From: Laspinema palackyanum D2a
GTDB lineage: Bacteria; Cyanobacteriota; Cyanobacteriia; Cyanobacteriales; Laspinemataceae
DNA: 44,942 bases
Assembly (NCBI GenBank): GCA_025370845.1
Contig: JAMXFF010000001.1
Span: forward strand, 231,120 to 276,061
Direction of reading: 5' to 3'
Part shown: one piece after another, positions 7,816-16,179 of the stretch
Layout: each line of letters opens with the position of its first letter
Position numbering within the stretch: the first letter of the stretch is position 1
Position numbers and translations under genes: made by a program
The notes under the pieces: generated by a model
Seen by the model: the letters and a program-made list of their open reading frames with translations, nothing else
Told to the model about the DNA's origin: nothing
Database searches by the model: none

Positions 7816-9237
7816 ATGCGTAAAACGAAGATTATCTGCACTCTCGGTCCTGCTAGTTGCGATCGCAAGACCATCACAGAAATGGTTCTAGCGGGAATGG
7901 ATGTAGCTCGCTTAAACTTCTCCCACGGCGACTATGCCACTCACGAACAAAATATCCGCACCATTCGCGAAGTGTCCGCCGAATTAAATAAACCGATCGC
8001 GATTATGCAGGATTTACAAGGTCCGAAAATCCGAGTCGGAGAAATGGAACCTGGGGTTGTCCTCCATCCTGGGGATCCAACCATCATTACGATGCTAGAG
8101 GTACTCGGGAATGCTCAACGCTTTAGTTCCACCTATAAAGGATTAGCCGATGATGTTAAAGAAGGAGATTTAATCCTCATTGATGATGGTCTGATTTGTA
8201 TCCAAGCTAATCGGATTTATGAAAAAGAAATTTACGGAACCGTAATTTATGGGGGTCCGGTCAAAAGCCACAAAGGAATTAACCTTAGGCATTCTTCAAT
8301 TTCTGCTCCAGCAATGACTCAAAAAGATATTGAAGATTTGAATTTTGGTTTGGAGCAAAACATTGATTATGTTGCCCTCTCTTTCGTTCGGGAAGCATCG
8401 GATATCAAAGAAGTAAAAGGGGCAATTAGGCGCAAAGACAAATACGCTCATGTTATTGCTAAAATTGAGCGTCATGAAGCCTTAGATTGTTTAGATGAGA
8501 TTGTAGAAACGGCAGATGTTGTCATGGTAGCTCGTGGAGATTTAGGGGTAGAAATTCCCTTGGAACGGGTTCCTACCCTCCAAAAATCGATTTTACAAGC
8601 CTGTTGGACTCATCAAAAACCTGTGATTGTCGCCACTCAAATGTTAGAGTCCATGATTCACAATCCGCGCCCGACTCGTGCGGAAGTCTCGGATATTGCC
8701 AATGCGATTTATGATGGAGCAGATGCTCTGATGCTGTCGGGAGAAACGGCAGTGGGAGATTATCCCATTGAATCCGTGAGGACAATGGCGCTGATTGCAG
8801 AAACTGCCGAGGAGCAGTTAACCACTTCCCGACAATATGTGACGGGAATTGAGGCATATCCGATTGGTAACTCGGTGGTTCATGCGGGCTGCCAACTGGC
8901 TGAAAATCTCCATGCCAAGGCGCTAATTTGCTTTACCGAACATGGATTCACGGCTCGGTTGTTGTCGAAATATCGCCAATCTATTCCAGCGATCGCGGTG
9001 ACAACCGATGAGTTTATTCAACGGCGCATCGCTCTATATTGGGGTTTACAATCTTTGCAACTGGAAGAGGTTTCTAATACGGATGAAATGATTGTTTTAT
9101 TAGAAAAAACAGTCCTTGAACAAAAATTAGTCGAAAAAGGAGACCTCGTGGTGATTATTGCCGGTTTACCCCTTCCCATTACCGGCGTCACTAACTTGAT
9201 TAAAGTGCATCGGATTGGGGAAAGTTATGCAGTTTAG
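7816..9237 (+). CDS. pyk: Pyruvate kinase
   Basis: Catalyses the last ATP-forming step of glycolysis, phosphoenolpyruvate plus ADP to pyruvate plus ATP. The 473 residues start at once with the barrel motif RKTKIICTLGPAS, then MDVARLNFSHG and MQDLQGPKIRVGE. The active-site region IAKIERHEALD and the metal-binding MVARGDLGVEIP follow, then ATQMLESMIHNPRPTRAE, the family signature. The C-terminal domain ends with normal length, without the extra PEP-utiliser domain that some bacterial and cyanobacterial paralogues carry. There is no strong ribosome site before ATG 7816. A 13-bp hairpin follows the stop by 43 bases. Confidence 0.97.
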   Translation: MRKTKIICTLGPASCDRKTITEMVLAGMDVARLNFSHGDYATHEQNIRTIREVSAELNKPIAIMQDLQGPKIRVGEMEPGVVLHPGDPTIITMLEVLGNAQRFSSTYKGLADDVKEGDLILIDDGLICIQANRIYEKEIYGTVIYGGPVKSHKGINLRHSSISAPAMTQKDIEDLNFGLEQNIDYVALSFVREASDIKEVKGAIRRKDKYAHVIAKIERHEALDCLDEIVETADVVMVARGDLGVEIPLERVPTLQKSILQACWTHQKPVIVATQMLESMIHNPRPTRAEVSDIANAIYDGADALMLSGETAVGDYPIESVRTMALIAETAEEQLTTSRQYVTGIEAYPIGNSVVHAGCQLAENLHAKALICFTEHGFTARLLSKYRQSIPAIAVTTDEFIQRRIALYWGLQSLQLEEVSNTDEMIVLLEKTVLEQKLVEKGDLVVIIAGLPLPITGVTNLIKVHRIGESYAV

Positions 9238-9280
9238 GGGCAAAAAACAGGACTTTCGCAATCTTTCCCCCTAAACCCTC

Positions 9281-9315
9281 AATGTAGAGGCGAGAAAGCG
9301 AATCGCCTCTACATT
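9281..9315 (+). terminator. Hairpin after pyk (GTAGAGGCG repeat family)
   Basis: Arms AATGTAGAGGCGA (9281-9293) and the exact complement (9303-9315) enclose a nine-base loop, followed by ATGG and TTTT. It is a reasonable intrinsic terminator for pyk. The GTAGAGGCG arm also appears in a hairpin at 11079-11106, so the element is a dispersed repeat used in a 3' position. Confidence 0.6.
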
Positions 9316-9432
9316 ATGGTTTTAAAGCGATGAAACAGCAGTAAACGGTTGGAACCCTCGCTTCCCTTCTGTTGAATTTGAGAATAAACGGTTTAAAATA
9401 GGTGGCAGTCCAGTCAATTGGGAATCAATTCG

Positions 9433-10596
9433 ATGCGTTTACCTCAAAAATTAATGCTGCTCGGGTCTGGCGAACTTGGGAAAGAGTTTACGATCGCCGC
9501 TCAACGTCTCGGGAATACCGTCATTGCCGTCGATCGCTATGCCAATGCTCCGGCGATGCAAGTGGCGGATTATTCTGAAGTGATTTCTATGCTGAATCCC
9601 GACGATTTGGAACGAATCGTCAATCACTATCAGCCCAATTTTATTATACCAGAAATTGAAGCCATTCGCACGGAAAAATTACTCGAATTTGAGAAAGATC
9701 GCGGCATTGTTGTCATTCCCACGGCGAAGGCAACCAACTACACGATGAATCGCGATCGCATTCGGGAACTCGCTCATCGAGAATTAGGCATTAGAACCGC
9801 TAAATATGCTTATGCCACTACCTTAGAAGAATTAATCGCCGCTTCGGAACAAATCGGATTTCCTAATGTGGTAAAACCTGTGATGTCTTCTTCGGGAAAA
9901 GGACAATCTACCGTTCGCGATCGCAGCGAAGTAGAAGCATCCTGGAACTATGCGATCGCAGGTTCCCGAGGGGATACTCAAAAGCTAATTGTTGAGGAAT
10001 TCATTGAGTTTGAACTGGAAATTACCCTGCTGACTATCCGCCAGTGGGATCGTCCCACCTTGTTTTGTCCGGCGATCGGTCATCGTCAGGAACGCGGCGA
10101 CTATCAAGAATCCTGGCAACCGGCAGATATTTCACCGGAACGAATCCAAGAAGCGGAGGCGATCGCGCAAAAAGTCACCGATGCTTTAGGCGGTGCCGGT
10201 ATTTTCGGCGTCGAGTTTTTTATCACCCAAAATGAGACGATTTTCTCAGAACTCTCCCCCCGTCCCCACGATACCGGCATGGTAACCCTCATTTCCCAAA
10301 ATCTCAACGAATTTGAGCTGCATCTCAGAGCTATTTTAGGGTTACCTATTCCCAAAATTGACCAATTGGGTCCTTCTGCGAGTGCGGTGATTTTAGCCCA
10401 AGAGCATTCGGATTCAATTTCTTATCAAGGGGTAGCTGATGCCCTCATCGAACCGGATGTTGATTTAAGATTATTTGGTAAACCCGATTCTCGTCCCTAC
10501 CGCCGCATGGGAGTCGCTTTGGCAAAAGGTCAAACCATTGCAGAAGCTAGGGCAAAAGCAACCCGGGCAGCTAATACGGTGAAAATTGGCAAATAA
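9433..10596 (+). CDS. purT: Formate-dependent GAR transformylase (PurT)
   Basis: Joins formate to glycinamide ribonucleotide using ATP, the third step of purine synthesis, in place of the folate-dependent PurN. The 387-residue protein has the ATP-grasp layout: N-terminal [13 protein letters not shown], the purine-pathway motif [14 protein letters not shown] in the ATP lid region (about residues 150-165), and the Mg2+/ATP site FGVEFFI...[19 protein letters not shown]. The C-terminal part RRMGVALA is typical. I chose ATG 9433, with GGGAA eight bases upstream, rather than the TTG at 9418 that adds five residues. It is separated from pyk by a hairpin, so probably has its own promoter. A possible hairpin terminator follows at 10685-10702. 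Confidence 0.96.
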   Translation: MRLPQKLMLLGSGELGKEFTIAAQRLGNTVIAVDRYANAPAMQVADYSEVISMLNPDDLERIVNHYQPNFIIPEIEAIRTEKLLEFEKDRGIVVIPTAKATNYTMNRDRIRELAHRELGIRTAKYAYATTLEELIAASEQIGFPNVVKPVMSSSGKGQSTVRDRSEVEASWNYAIAGSRGDTQKLIVEEFIEFELEITLLTIRQWDRPTLFCPAIGHRQERGDYQESWQPADISPERIQEAEAIAQKVTDALGGAGIFGVEFFITQNETIFSELSPRPHDTGMVTLISQNLNEFELHLRAILGLPIPKIDQLGPSASAVILAQEHSDSISYQGVADALIEPDVDLRLFGKPDSRPYRRMGVALAKGQTIAEARAKATRAANTVKIGK

Positions 10597-10684
10597 TACC
10601 CAAAAAAGCCTAGGCGATCGGTACAGGAAGGGGGAAAAACTGGGGTTTTTGACAAAATTTATGCCCCTCAACACCCAATTTGGG

Positions 10685-10702
10685 CCAAAACCCTGGTTTT
10701 GG
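10685..10702 (+). terminator. Possible hairpin terminator after purT
   Basis: CCAAAACC (10685-10692) and GGTTTTGG (10695-10702) form an eight-base stem around CT, 88 bases after the purT stop. A weak T-rich stretch follows (CTTCTTTAATT). The distance and the tiny loop make the terminator role uncertain. Confidence 0.35.
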
Positions 10703-10754
10703 TTACTGCTTCTTTAATTGGGTACTGATGCCCTAAATCCAGGACTCGCAAAGC

Positions 10755-11222
10755 GACAACCGGCCGCCAATCGTTTAAACCTAACAGCTAAAGTCCGTTG
10801 AAACCGACATCTTGCAGCAGTGGCGACAACCGGCGGGGGTTAAAACCTAACAGCTAAAGTGGCGACAACCGGCGGGGGTTAAAACCCCCGCCTAACAGAA
10901 TCAAGTCGGTTGAAACCGACTGAAAACACCACTGTATCAGACTTGCAGTCGGTTTTTAACCGACTTTAGCTGTTAGGCGGCCAATCGTTTTAACCCCCGC
11001 CGGTTGTCGCCAGTGTATCAGACTTGCAGTCGGTTTTTAACCGACTTTAGCTATTAGGCGGGGGATAAATCCCCCGCCGTAGAGGCGCTTATAAAAGCGC
11101 CTCTACAGGCTAAAAGGTTTAAACCCCCGCCGGTTGTTGAGAGTCGTCTTTAGACGACTTTAGCTATGAGGCCGCCAATCGTTTTAACCCACCCCGGTGT
11201 TGAGAATGGTGCAAGATGTCAG
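10755..11222. repeat. Mosaic cluster of palindromic repeats, copy 2
   Basis: The gap after purT holds the same modules as the cluster near 3.7-4.06 kb: AGTCGGTT/AACCGACT palindromes, GGCGGGGGTTxAA-type palindromes, GTCGTCT/AGACGAC (11143-11158), and fragments reading CGGCGGGGGTTAAAACC repeated in tandem near 10830-10885. A GTAGAGGCGCTT hairpin (arms 11079-11090 and 11095-11106) is inserted among them. The cluster ends with the 27-base motif GGTGTTGAG...GATGTCAG at 11196-11222, identical to both copies in cluster 1. The order of modules differs, as expected of repeated shuffling or conversion. Confidence 0.82.
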
Positions 11223-11594
11223 AAAGCCGGATTCGGGATCACTCTGTCTGGGGGATGAGGGATAAATCTCTCTAGTGAGGGAGCCGGTTTTTCCTTTTAT
11301 TGTCGCATAATATTACCAGTTTCTAAATAAACCCTCCTACTATCGGCGTGTCTTAGTCTTGGCTTCTGTCAAGACTAAGCATTCTTTCATTGCTTTAGCT
11401 ATTCAAATCCAAAACCCTATTTTAAAGAAATTAAAAACCCCTTTCCATTAATAAAAATAATTCTTGAAAATTTTAGCTATTTTTGTTGTTTTTTCAGCGT
11501 TTACATCGTTAAAAATATTGTCCATATATTGCCTAATTAAATAATGAATCAAGGCAATCAATTAGAAATTCATCACTCAGGAGAATCCCTTAAA
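11223..11594. other. AT-rich leader of the repeat-protein gene
   Basis: About 370 bases without a convincing gene. The sequence turns strongly AT-rich from 11400 on. AGGAG at 11579-11583, eleven bases before ATG 11595, is the probable ribosome site and decides that start over the in-frame ATG at 11544, which has none. Confidence 0.5.
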
Positions 11595-12515
11595 ATGTTT
11601 AACCCTTTAAAAGTCACCTTAACTTTGATGACCTCTGGAGTCTTAGCCTTAATGCTCCCGGTTTCCAAGGAAGCGATCGCCCAAGAATATCCAGGCTGTT
11701 TTATGATTGATTCTTCCGGTCAAGCGAGGAATCTCAACAATCTCTGTGAGCCCCCATTGCAAACAGCTACACCGGGCGGCCAAGTTCCCGGACAAGGGGT
11801 CAATGTCCCAGGGGGAGAGGCAGTAGCACCCGGTCAGGTCCAAACCCTCCCTGATGGCACGACTATTCAAACCCTCCCCGATGGGACGACTATTCAAACC
11901 CTCCCCGATGGCACAACGGTGACAAATGGGACGGATTCTAACCCGATTCAAACAGTGCCAGGGACCCCCCAAGCTATTCCCACTCCCCAGCAAGTTCCCG
12001 CCGGAACTCCCATCCAGCAGGTTCCCGCAGGAACTCCCATCCAGCAGGTTCCCGCAGGAACTCCCATCCAGCAGGTTCCCGCCGGAACTCCCATCCAGCA
12101 GGTTCCCGCCGGAACTCCCATCCAGCAGGTTCCCGCCGGAACTCCTATCCAGCAGGTTCCCGCCGGAACTCCCATCCAGCAGGTTCCCGCCGGAACTCCC
12201 ATCCAAACGACTCCTGGGGATTTTCAAGTCAATCCTGGAGTTCAGCAGCAAGTCAATCCCGGAGTTCAGCAGCAGCAAATTGGTCCGGGAGTTCCACAAC
12301 CGACGATTAATCCCGGAGTTCAGCAGCAGCAAATTGGTCCGGGAGTTCCACAACCGACGATTAATCCTGGAGTTCAGCAACCGACGATTAATCCCGGAGT
12401 TCAGCAGCAGCAAATTGGTCCGGGAGTTCGGCAACCGACGATTAATCCCGGAGTTCAACAACCGACGATTAATCCCGGAATTCGGATCCAGCCGGTTGAT
12501 ACTCAGGTTCAGTAA
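11595..12515 (+). CDS. Secreted Pro/Gln-rich tandem-repeat protein
   Basis: 306 residues. A signal peptide (residues 1 to about 30, charged start, hydrophobic VLALMLPV, cleavage after AIA) precedes a short Cys-containing segment (PGCFMIDSSGQ...NLC). The rest is repeats: three TLPDGTTIQ-like units, eight units of QQVPAGTPI, then a longer NPGVQQQQIGPGVPQPTI family (about residues 214-297). The composition suggests an extended, exported or surface protein; no enzyme domain is present. The DNA of the eight units is nearly identical (12001-12203), so copy number may vary by slippage. The unit length of 27 bases keeps other frames open as well; those are artefacts. Function unknown. Confidence 0.8.
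   Translation: MFNPLKVTLTLMTSGVLALMLPVSKEAIAQEYPGCFMIDSSGQARNLNNLCEPPLQTATPGGQVPGQGVNVPGGEAVAPGQVQTLPDGTTIQTLPDGTTIQTLPDGTTVTNGTDSNPIQTVPGTPQAIPTPQQVPAGTPIQQVPAGTPIQQVPAGTPIQQVPAGTPIQQVPAGTPIQQVPAGTPIQQVPAGTPIQQVPAGTPIQTTPGDFQVNPGVQQQVNPGVQQQQIGPGVPQPTINPGVQQQQIGPGVPQPTINPGVQQPTINPGVQQQQIGPGVRQPTINPGVQQPTINPGIRIQPVDTQVQ
11988..12203 (+). repeat. 27-bp coding tandem repeat, eight copies
   Basis: Eight in-frame copies of a 27-bp unit beginning CAGCAGGTTCCCGC encode QQVPAGTPI. They differ at very few positions (CCC/CCT in Pro, GCC/GCA in Ala, one CAA for CAG). Such identity suggests recent expansion. Confidence 0.9.
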
Positions 12516-12661
12516 GCCTAGCGATCGCACCGGGGGGAACCCTCCTCTCATCTGGAATCCGGTTTTCATCGGTCTATAAAAACCGGATTCCGTATCAGGC
12601 GTATGATAGAGAGAGACCTTCCACCCCTATACTGATAAATTCCGTGTCAGTCAATCGCACT

Positions 12662-14437
12662 ATGAGCCGCAAGCATTCAGGGCATCCCTTGGGGCGTCTG
12701 CTGGAATATGGACATCAATATCGCGTTCAAATCTGGCAGGCGATCGCCTGTTCTATTCTCAATAAACTGTTTGACTTGGCGCCTCCGGCCCTGATTGGGG
12801 CGGCAGTGGATGTGGTTGTTAATGAAGAAACCTCTTTCGTTGCCCGATTTGGAGTGACCGATGTCTTCGGACAATTGCTGCTTCTCAGCGGGCTTACCTT
12901 TATTGTCTGGGTGTTGGAATCGGTCTTTCAGTATGCTTACGATCGCCTCTGGCGCAATCTCGCCCAAACCTTACAACATGATTTACGCCTGGATGTTTAT
13001 CGCCACTTACAAGACCTCGATTTAGCCTATTTTGAGGAGCGTTCTACCGGCGGGTTTATGTCTATCTTAAACGATGATATTAACCAATTAGAGCGCTTTT
13101 TGGATGTCGGGGCCAATGAAATTCTCCAGGTAATCACAACGGTGATTATCATTGGTACAGTCTTTTTTGTGTTAGCGCCGTCGGTAGCCTGGATGGCACT
13201 GTTGCCCATGCCCTTTATTATCTGGGGTTCGATCGCCTTTCAGAAATTGCTCACCCCTCGCTATGCCGAAGTTCGAGAACAGGTCAGTTTGCTCAATAGC
13301 CAACTCAGCAATAATTTAAGTGGAATTACCACGATAAAAAGCTATACGGCTGAGGTTTATGAAAGCAAACGCATCGGACGGTTGAGTGAAAATTATCGCC
13401 AAAGCAATCGACGAGCCATCGCACTGTCTGCGGCATTTATTCCCTTAATTAGAATCATCATTCTTGTAGCTTTTACCGCTACCTTGTTGTTTGGCGGTTT
13501 AGCTACGGTAGAAGGAAATCTCGCCGTAGGGACTTACAGCGTTTTAATCTTTTTAACGCAACGGTTATTATGGCCGTTAACGCGCTTGGGTCAAACGTTA
13601 GATTTGTATCAACGGGCAACGGCTTCTGTCGCCCGCGTGATGAATTTATTAGATACACCGATCGCCACCCATCCAGGGAATAAACCGTTACCGATTCAGA
13701 CAGTACGGGGTGAAATTCAATGGCGGAATGTTAGCTTTGCTTATTTTGAGCGCAATCCGGTGATTAATCAGTTATCCCTAGAGATTCCTGCCGGAAAAAC
13801 CATCGCCTTAGTTGGGGCGACAGGTTCGGGAAAAAGTACGGTGGTGAAGCTGTTGCTGCGACTGTATGAAATTCAGTCGGGAAGTATTACCTTAGATGGG
13901 ATAGAATTGCGCGATATTCAGTTGCCGGATTTGCGACGGGCGATCGGATTAGTCAGTCAGGATGTGTTTTTATTTCATGGGACTGTTGCTGAAAATATCA
14001 TTTATGGCAGTTTTGATGCCAGCTATGAGGATGCAATTGAGGCGGCAAAACTAGCAGAAGCCCATGATTTTATTATGGAACTGCCCCAAGGGTATGACAC
14101 CATTGTAGGGGAGAGGGGGCAGAAGCTTTCTGGGGGACAGCGACAACGGTTGGCGATCGCCCGGGCATTGTTGAAAAATCCGCCGATTTTGATTTTAGAT
14201 GAAGCGACATCAGCGGTGGATAATGAAACCGAAGCGGCGATCGGACGTTCTTTGGAACGGATTACTCAAAACCGGACGACGATTGCGATCGCCCATCGTC
14301 TCTCCACCATCCGAAATGCCGATTGCATTTATGTCATGGATCGGGGAGAATTAGTAGAACGCGGCACTCATGAGGAACTCCTGGAACGAGGAGGGATTTA
14401 TGCAGGGTTATGGCGTGTGCAAATGGGTTTAAAGTAA
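12662..14437 (+). CDS. ABC exporter, fused membrane and ATPase domains
   Basis: A type I (MsbA-like) half-exporter, 591 residues from ATG 12662. A membrane domain of six helices occupies about residues 20-310. The ATPase domain has Walker A GATGSGKST, a Q-loop in LVSQDVF, the signature LSGGQRQRLAIARAL, Walker B ILILDEATSAVD and the H-loop AIAHRLST. It should work as a dimer in the inner membrane, exporting a lipid or small molecule; the substrate is not shown by sequence. A GTG at 12644 would add six residues; neither start has a clear ribosome site. The next gene begins 35 bases later on the same strand and may be co-transcribed. Confidence 0.93.
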   Translation: MSRKHSGHPLGRLLEYGHQYRVQIWQAIACSILNKLFDLAPPALIGAAVDVVVNEETSFVARFGVTDVFGQLLLLSGLTFIVWVLESVFQYAYDRLWRNLAQTLQHDLRLDVYRHLQDLDLAYFEERSTGGFMSILNDDINQLERFLDVGANEILQVITTVIIIGTVFFVLAPSVAWMALLPMPFIIWGSIAFQKLLTPRYAEVREQVSLLNSQLSNNLSGITTIKSYTAEVYESKRIGRLSENYRQSNRRAIALSAAFIPLIRIIILVAFTATLLFGGLATVEGNLAVGTYSVLIFLTQRLLWPLTRLGQTLDLYQRATASVARVMNLLDTPIATHPGNKPLPIQTVRGEIQWRNVSFAYFERNPVINQLSLEIPAGKTIALVGATGSGKSTVVKLLLRLYEIQSGSITLDGIELRDIQLPDLRRAIGLVSQDVFLFHGTVAENIIYGSFDASYEDAIEAAKLAEAHDFIMELPQGYDTIVGERGQKLSGGQRQRLAIARALLKNPPILILDEATSAVDNETEAAIGRSLERITQNRTTIAIAHRLSTIRNADCIYVMDRGELVERGTHEELLERGGIYAGLWRVQMGLK

Positions 14438-14472
14438 TCTAACCATCAAATTGGAACGCAAGAGAAATATAA

Positions 14473-14910
14473 ATGACTGGTTTTTTACCGGGGAATCTTC
14501 AGCCCGAAAAAGAAGAGGACCGATGGCGGCATGAGTTAGCGGATTTTGCCAGAGCTCACCAACAGGAATTAGCCGCTCTTTCCTGGGGCCTGTGGCTGGA
14601 AAATCAACATAATGGCAGTGTGATGGGAATCGACTTGAAACCCACACCGCATTTTGTTTACTGCCCAAAAGAGGCGGTCCTTAAACTCAATGAAACCGTG
14701 GGGAGTTTTTTACAAGAAGTTGTGGGAATTGTCGAGGGGTTTAATCCTGAGACGGAGGTTCTCCTCGTGGGGATTAATCAAGGGCAGTTAAAGGTGATAG
14801 AATTTGTCACCGATCCACCCCCTCCCCAATGTTTTGAAACCGTATCTGCGGATGTGGATACATTATTGGATCGATTAGAACAGGGTCTACAAGAACGGGT
14901 CAAAGGGTAA
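14473..14910 (+). CDS. Conserved hypothetical small soluble protein
   Basis: 145 residues with no signal peptide or membrane segment. It contains WGLWLENQHNGSVMGIDL and PTPHFVYCPKEAVLKLN, then a C-terminal half that looks like a beta strand plus an amphipathic helix (DVDTLLDRLEQGLQERVKG). I know of no assigned function. It follows the ABC exporter by 35 bases and might be in the same transcript; its stop is 3 bases from the stop of the convergent kinase gene, so there is no room for a dedicated terminator. Confidence 0.72.
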   Translation: MTGFLPGNLQPEKEEDRWRHELADFARAHQQELAALSWGLWLENQHNGSVMGIDLKPTPHFVYCPKEAVLKLNETVGSFLQEVVGIVEGFNPETEVLLVGINQGQLKVIEFVTDPPPPQCFETVSADVDTLLDRLEQGLQERVKG

Positions 14911-14913
14911 GCG

Positions 14914-16035
14914 TTACGCGACTGGGTTGAGGGGAAGGGTAACAGTAAACGTTGTCCCTTGACCCAGTTGGCTTTCCACGATAATTTGACCGTGATGCAA
15001 ATCCACGGACCTTTTGGCGATCGCCAATCCCAACCCAGTTCCAGGAATTGTTCCCACATTAGAAGCGCGAGAAAATGGCACAAACAGGGTATTGATTTCT
15101 TCGGGGTCAATGCCAATTCCGCGATCGCAGATTTGGAACACCACCACCTCTGGCTGAAAAGATAGGGTAATCAAAATTTCCCCTCCTGCGGGAGAATACT
15201 TAATCGCATTCGCAATTAAATTATTGAACAGATGCCACAGTAATTTTTGGTCCAGGTAGGCGATCCGGGCTTCTCCTTGTTGCGTAAAAATTAGGCGATA
15301 TTCATGTCCTGCACTCAATTGAAAGGTTTCCACAATCCCCTCGCAAAATGACGCCACATTTAAAGGGGCAGGGTTTAAGCAGATTTTTTGAAAATCCGCC
15401 TTGCCAAATTTTAAAATATCTTCCAGTAACTGGTTGAGGCTTTCCGTTGCCATCACAATTTGTTCAAGATGTTTTTGGGTTTTTTCCGGTGGCCAATTAT
15501 CCACATACTCCTGAATCAATTCCGCTGAGGATTGAATCGCCGTCAAGGGATTGCGAAATTCATGGGCCGCCATTGATAAATACTGAGATTTGATTTGGCT
15601 CACTTCTTCGGCCTTATAACGCTTCGTTTCAGCAGTAGAAACTGCTTTTTTAATCTCCAATTCTGCCTGATGTCGGGATAGAGAAATTTCGATGGTCACC
15701 CAGAGTTCAGTTTCCCGAAAAGGTTTGAGAATGTAGCCCAAAGGCTGAGTCACCTTCGCCCGTTTTAAGGTATTTTCATCTGCATAAGCGGTCAAATAAA
15801 CCACCGGAATTTCTAAGGTTTCCCGAATTTGATCCGCTGCCATAATCCCATCCATCATCCCTTGCAGCATGATATCCATCAACACCAAATCCGGCTGATG
15901 AATCGCAGCAGCAGCGATGGCTTCTTCTCCCGATGCTACGATATCCACCACCTCATATCCCATTTTTTCTAGGCGGAGGGCGATATCTTCGGCAATAATG
16001 GCTTCATCTTCTACAACCAGAATTTTAGGTGACAT
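14914..16035 (-). CDS. REC-HisKA-HATPase histidine kinase
   Basis: 373 residues with a receiver domain first (residues 1-120, phosphoacceptor Asp54 in VLMDIM, conserved Lys in YILKPF), a short coil, the histidine motif AHEFRNPLTAI (His158), and a C-terminal ATPase with NNLIANAIKYS, DRGIGI and GTGLGLAIAK. It carries no sensor domain and no DNA-binding domain, so it probably receives phosphate or partners through the REC domain and passes a signal on. Its kinase core resembles that of the kinase at 24472. It lies 144 bases downstream of another kinase gene on the same strand and may be co-transcribed. Start ATG 16035. Confidence 0.93.
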   Translation of the reverse strand: MSPKILVVEDEAIIAEDIALRLEKMGYEVVDIVASGEEAIAAAAIHQPDLVLMDIMLQGMMDGIMAADQIRETLEIPVVYLTAYADENTLKRAKVTQPLGYILKPFRETELWVTIEISLSRHQAELEIKKAVSTAETKRYKAEEVSQIKSQYLSMAAHEFRNPLTAIQSSAELIQEYVDNWPPEKTQKHLEQIVMATESLNQLLEDILKFGKADFQKICLNPAPLNVASFCEGIVETFQLSAGHEYRLIFTQQGEARIAYLDQKLLWHLFNNLIANAIKYSPAGGEILITLSFQPEVVVFQICDRGIGIDPEEINTLFVPFSRASNVGTIPGTGLGLAIAKRSVDLHHGQIIVESQLGQGTTFTVTLPLNPVA

Positions 16036-16179
16036 GACAGGTTTTCCCCAACTTTAATCGGTATGATGAGACAGAATTCCTGTCTCTCAAGTTTTGTGTC
16101 AATTATAAAACTGAAATCGTCTCGGGTAAAGCAAAAAGCGGTTAGATCTTGAACCCGTTTGCGGGTCCTCGGAACAGCC

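Noticed and set aside
11649-12569. 306-codon minus-strand frame across the repeat protein, and a plus-strand frame 11926-12579
   Set aside because: They arise because the repeat unit is a multiple of three bases without stops in any frame. The reading frame at 11595 has a ribosome site and a signal peptide.
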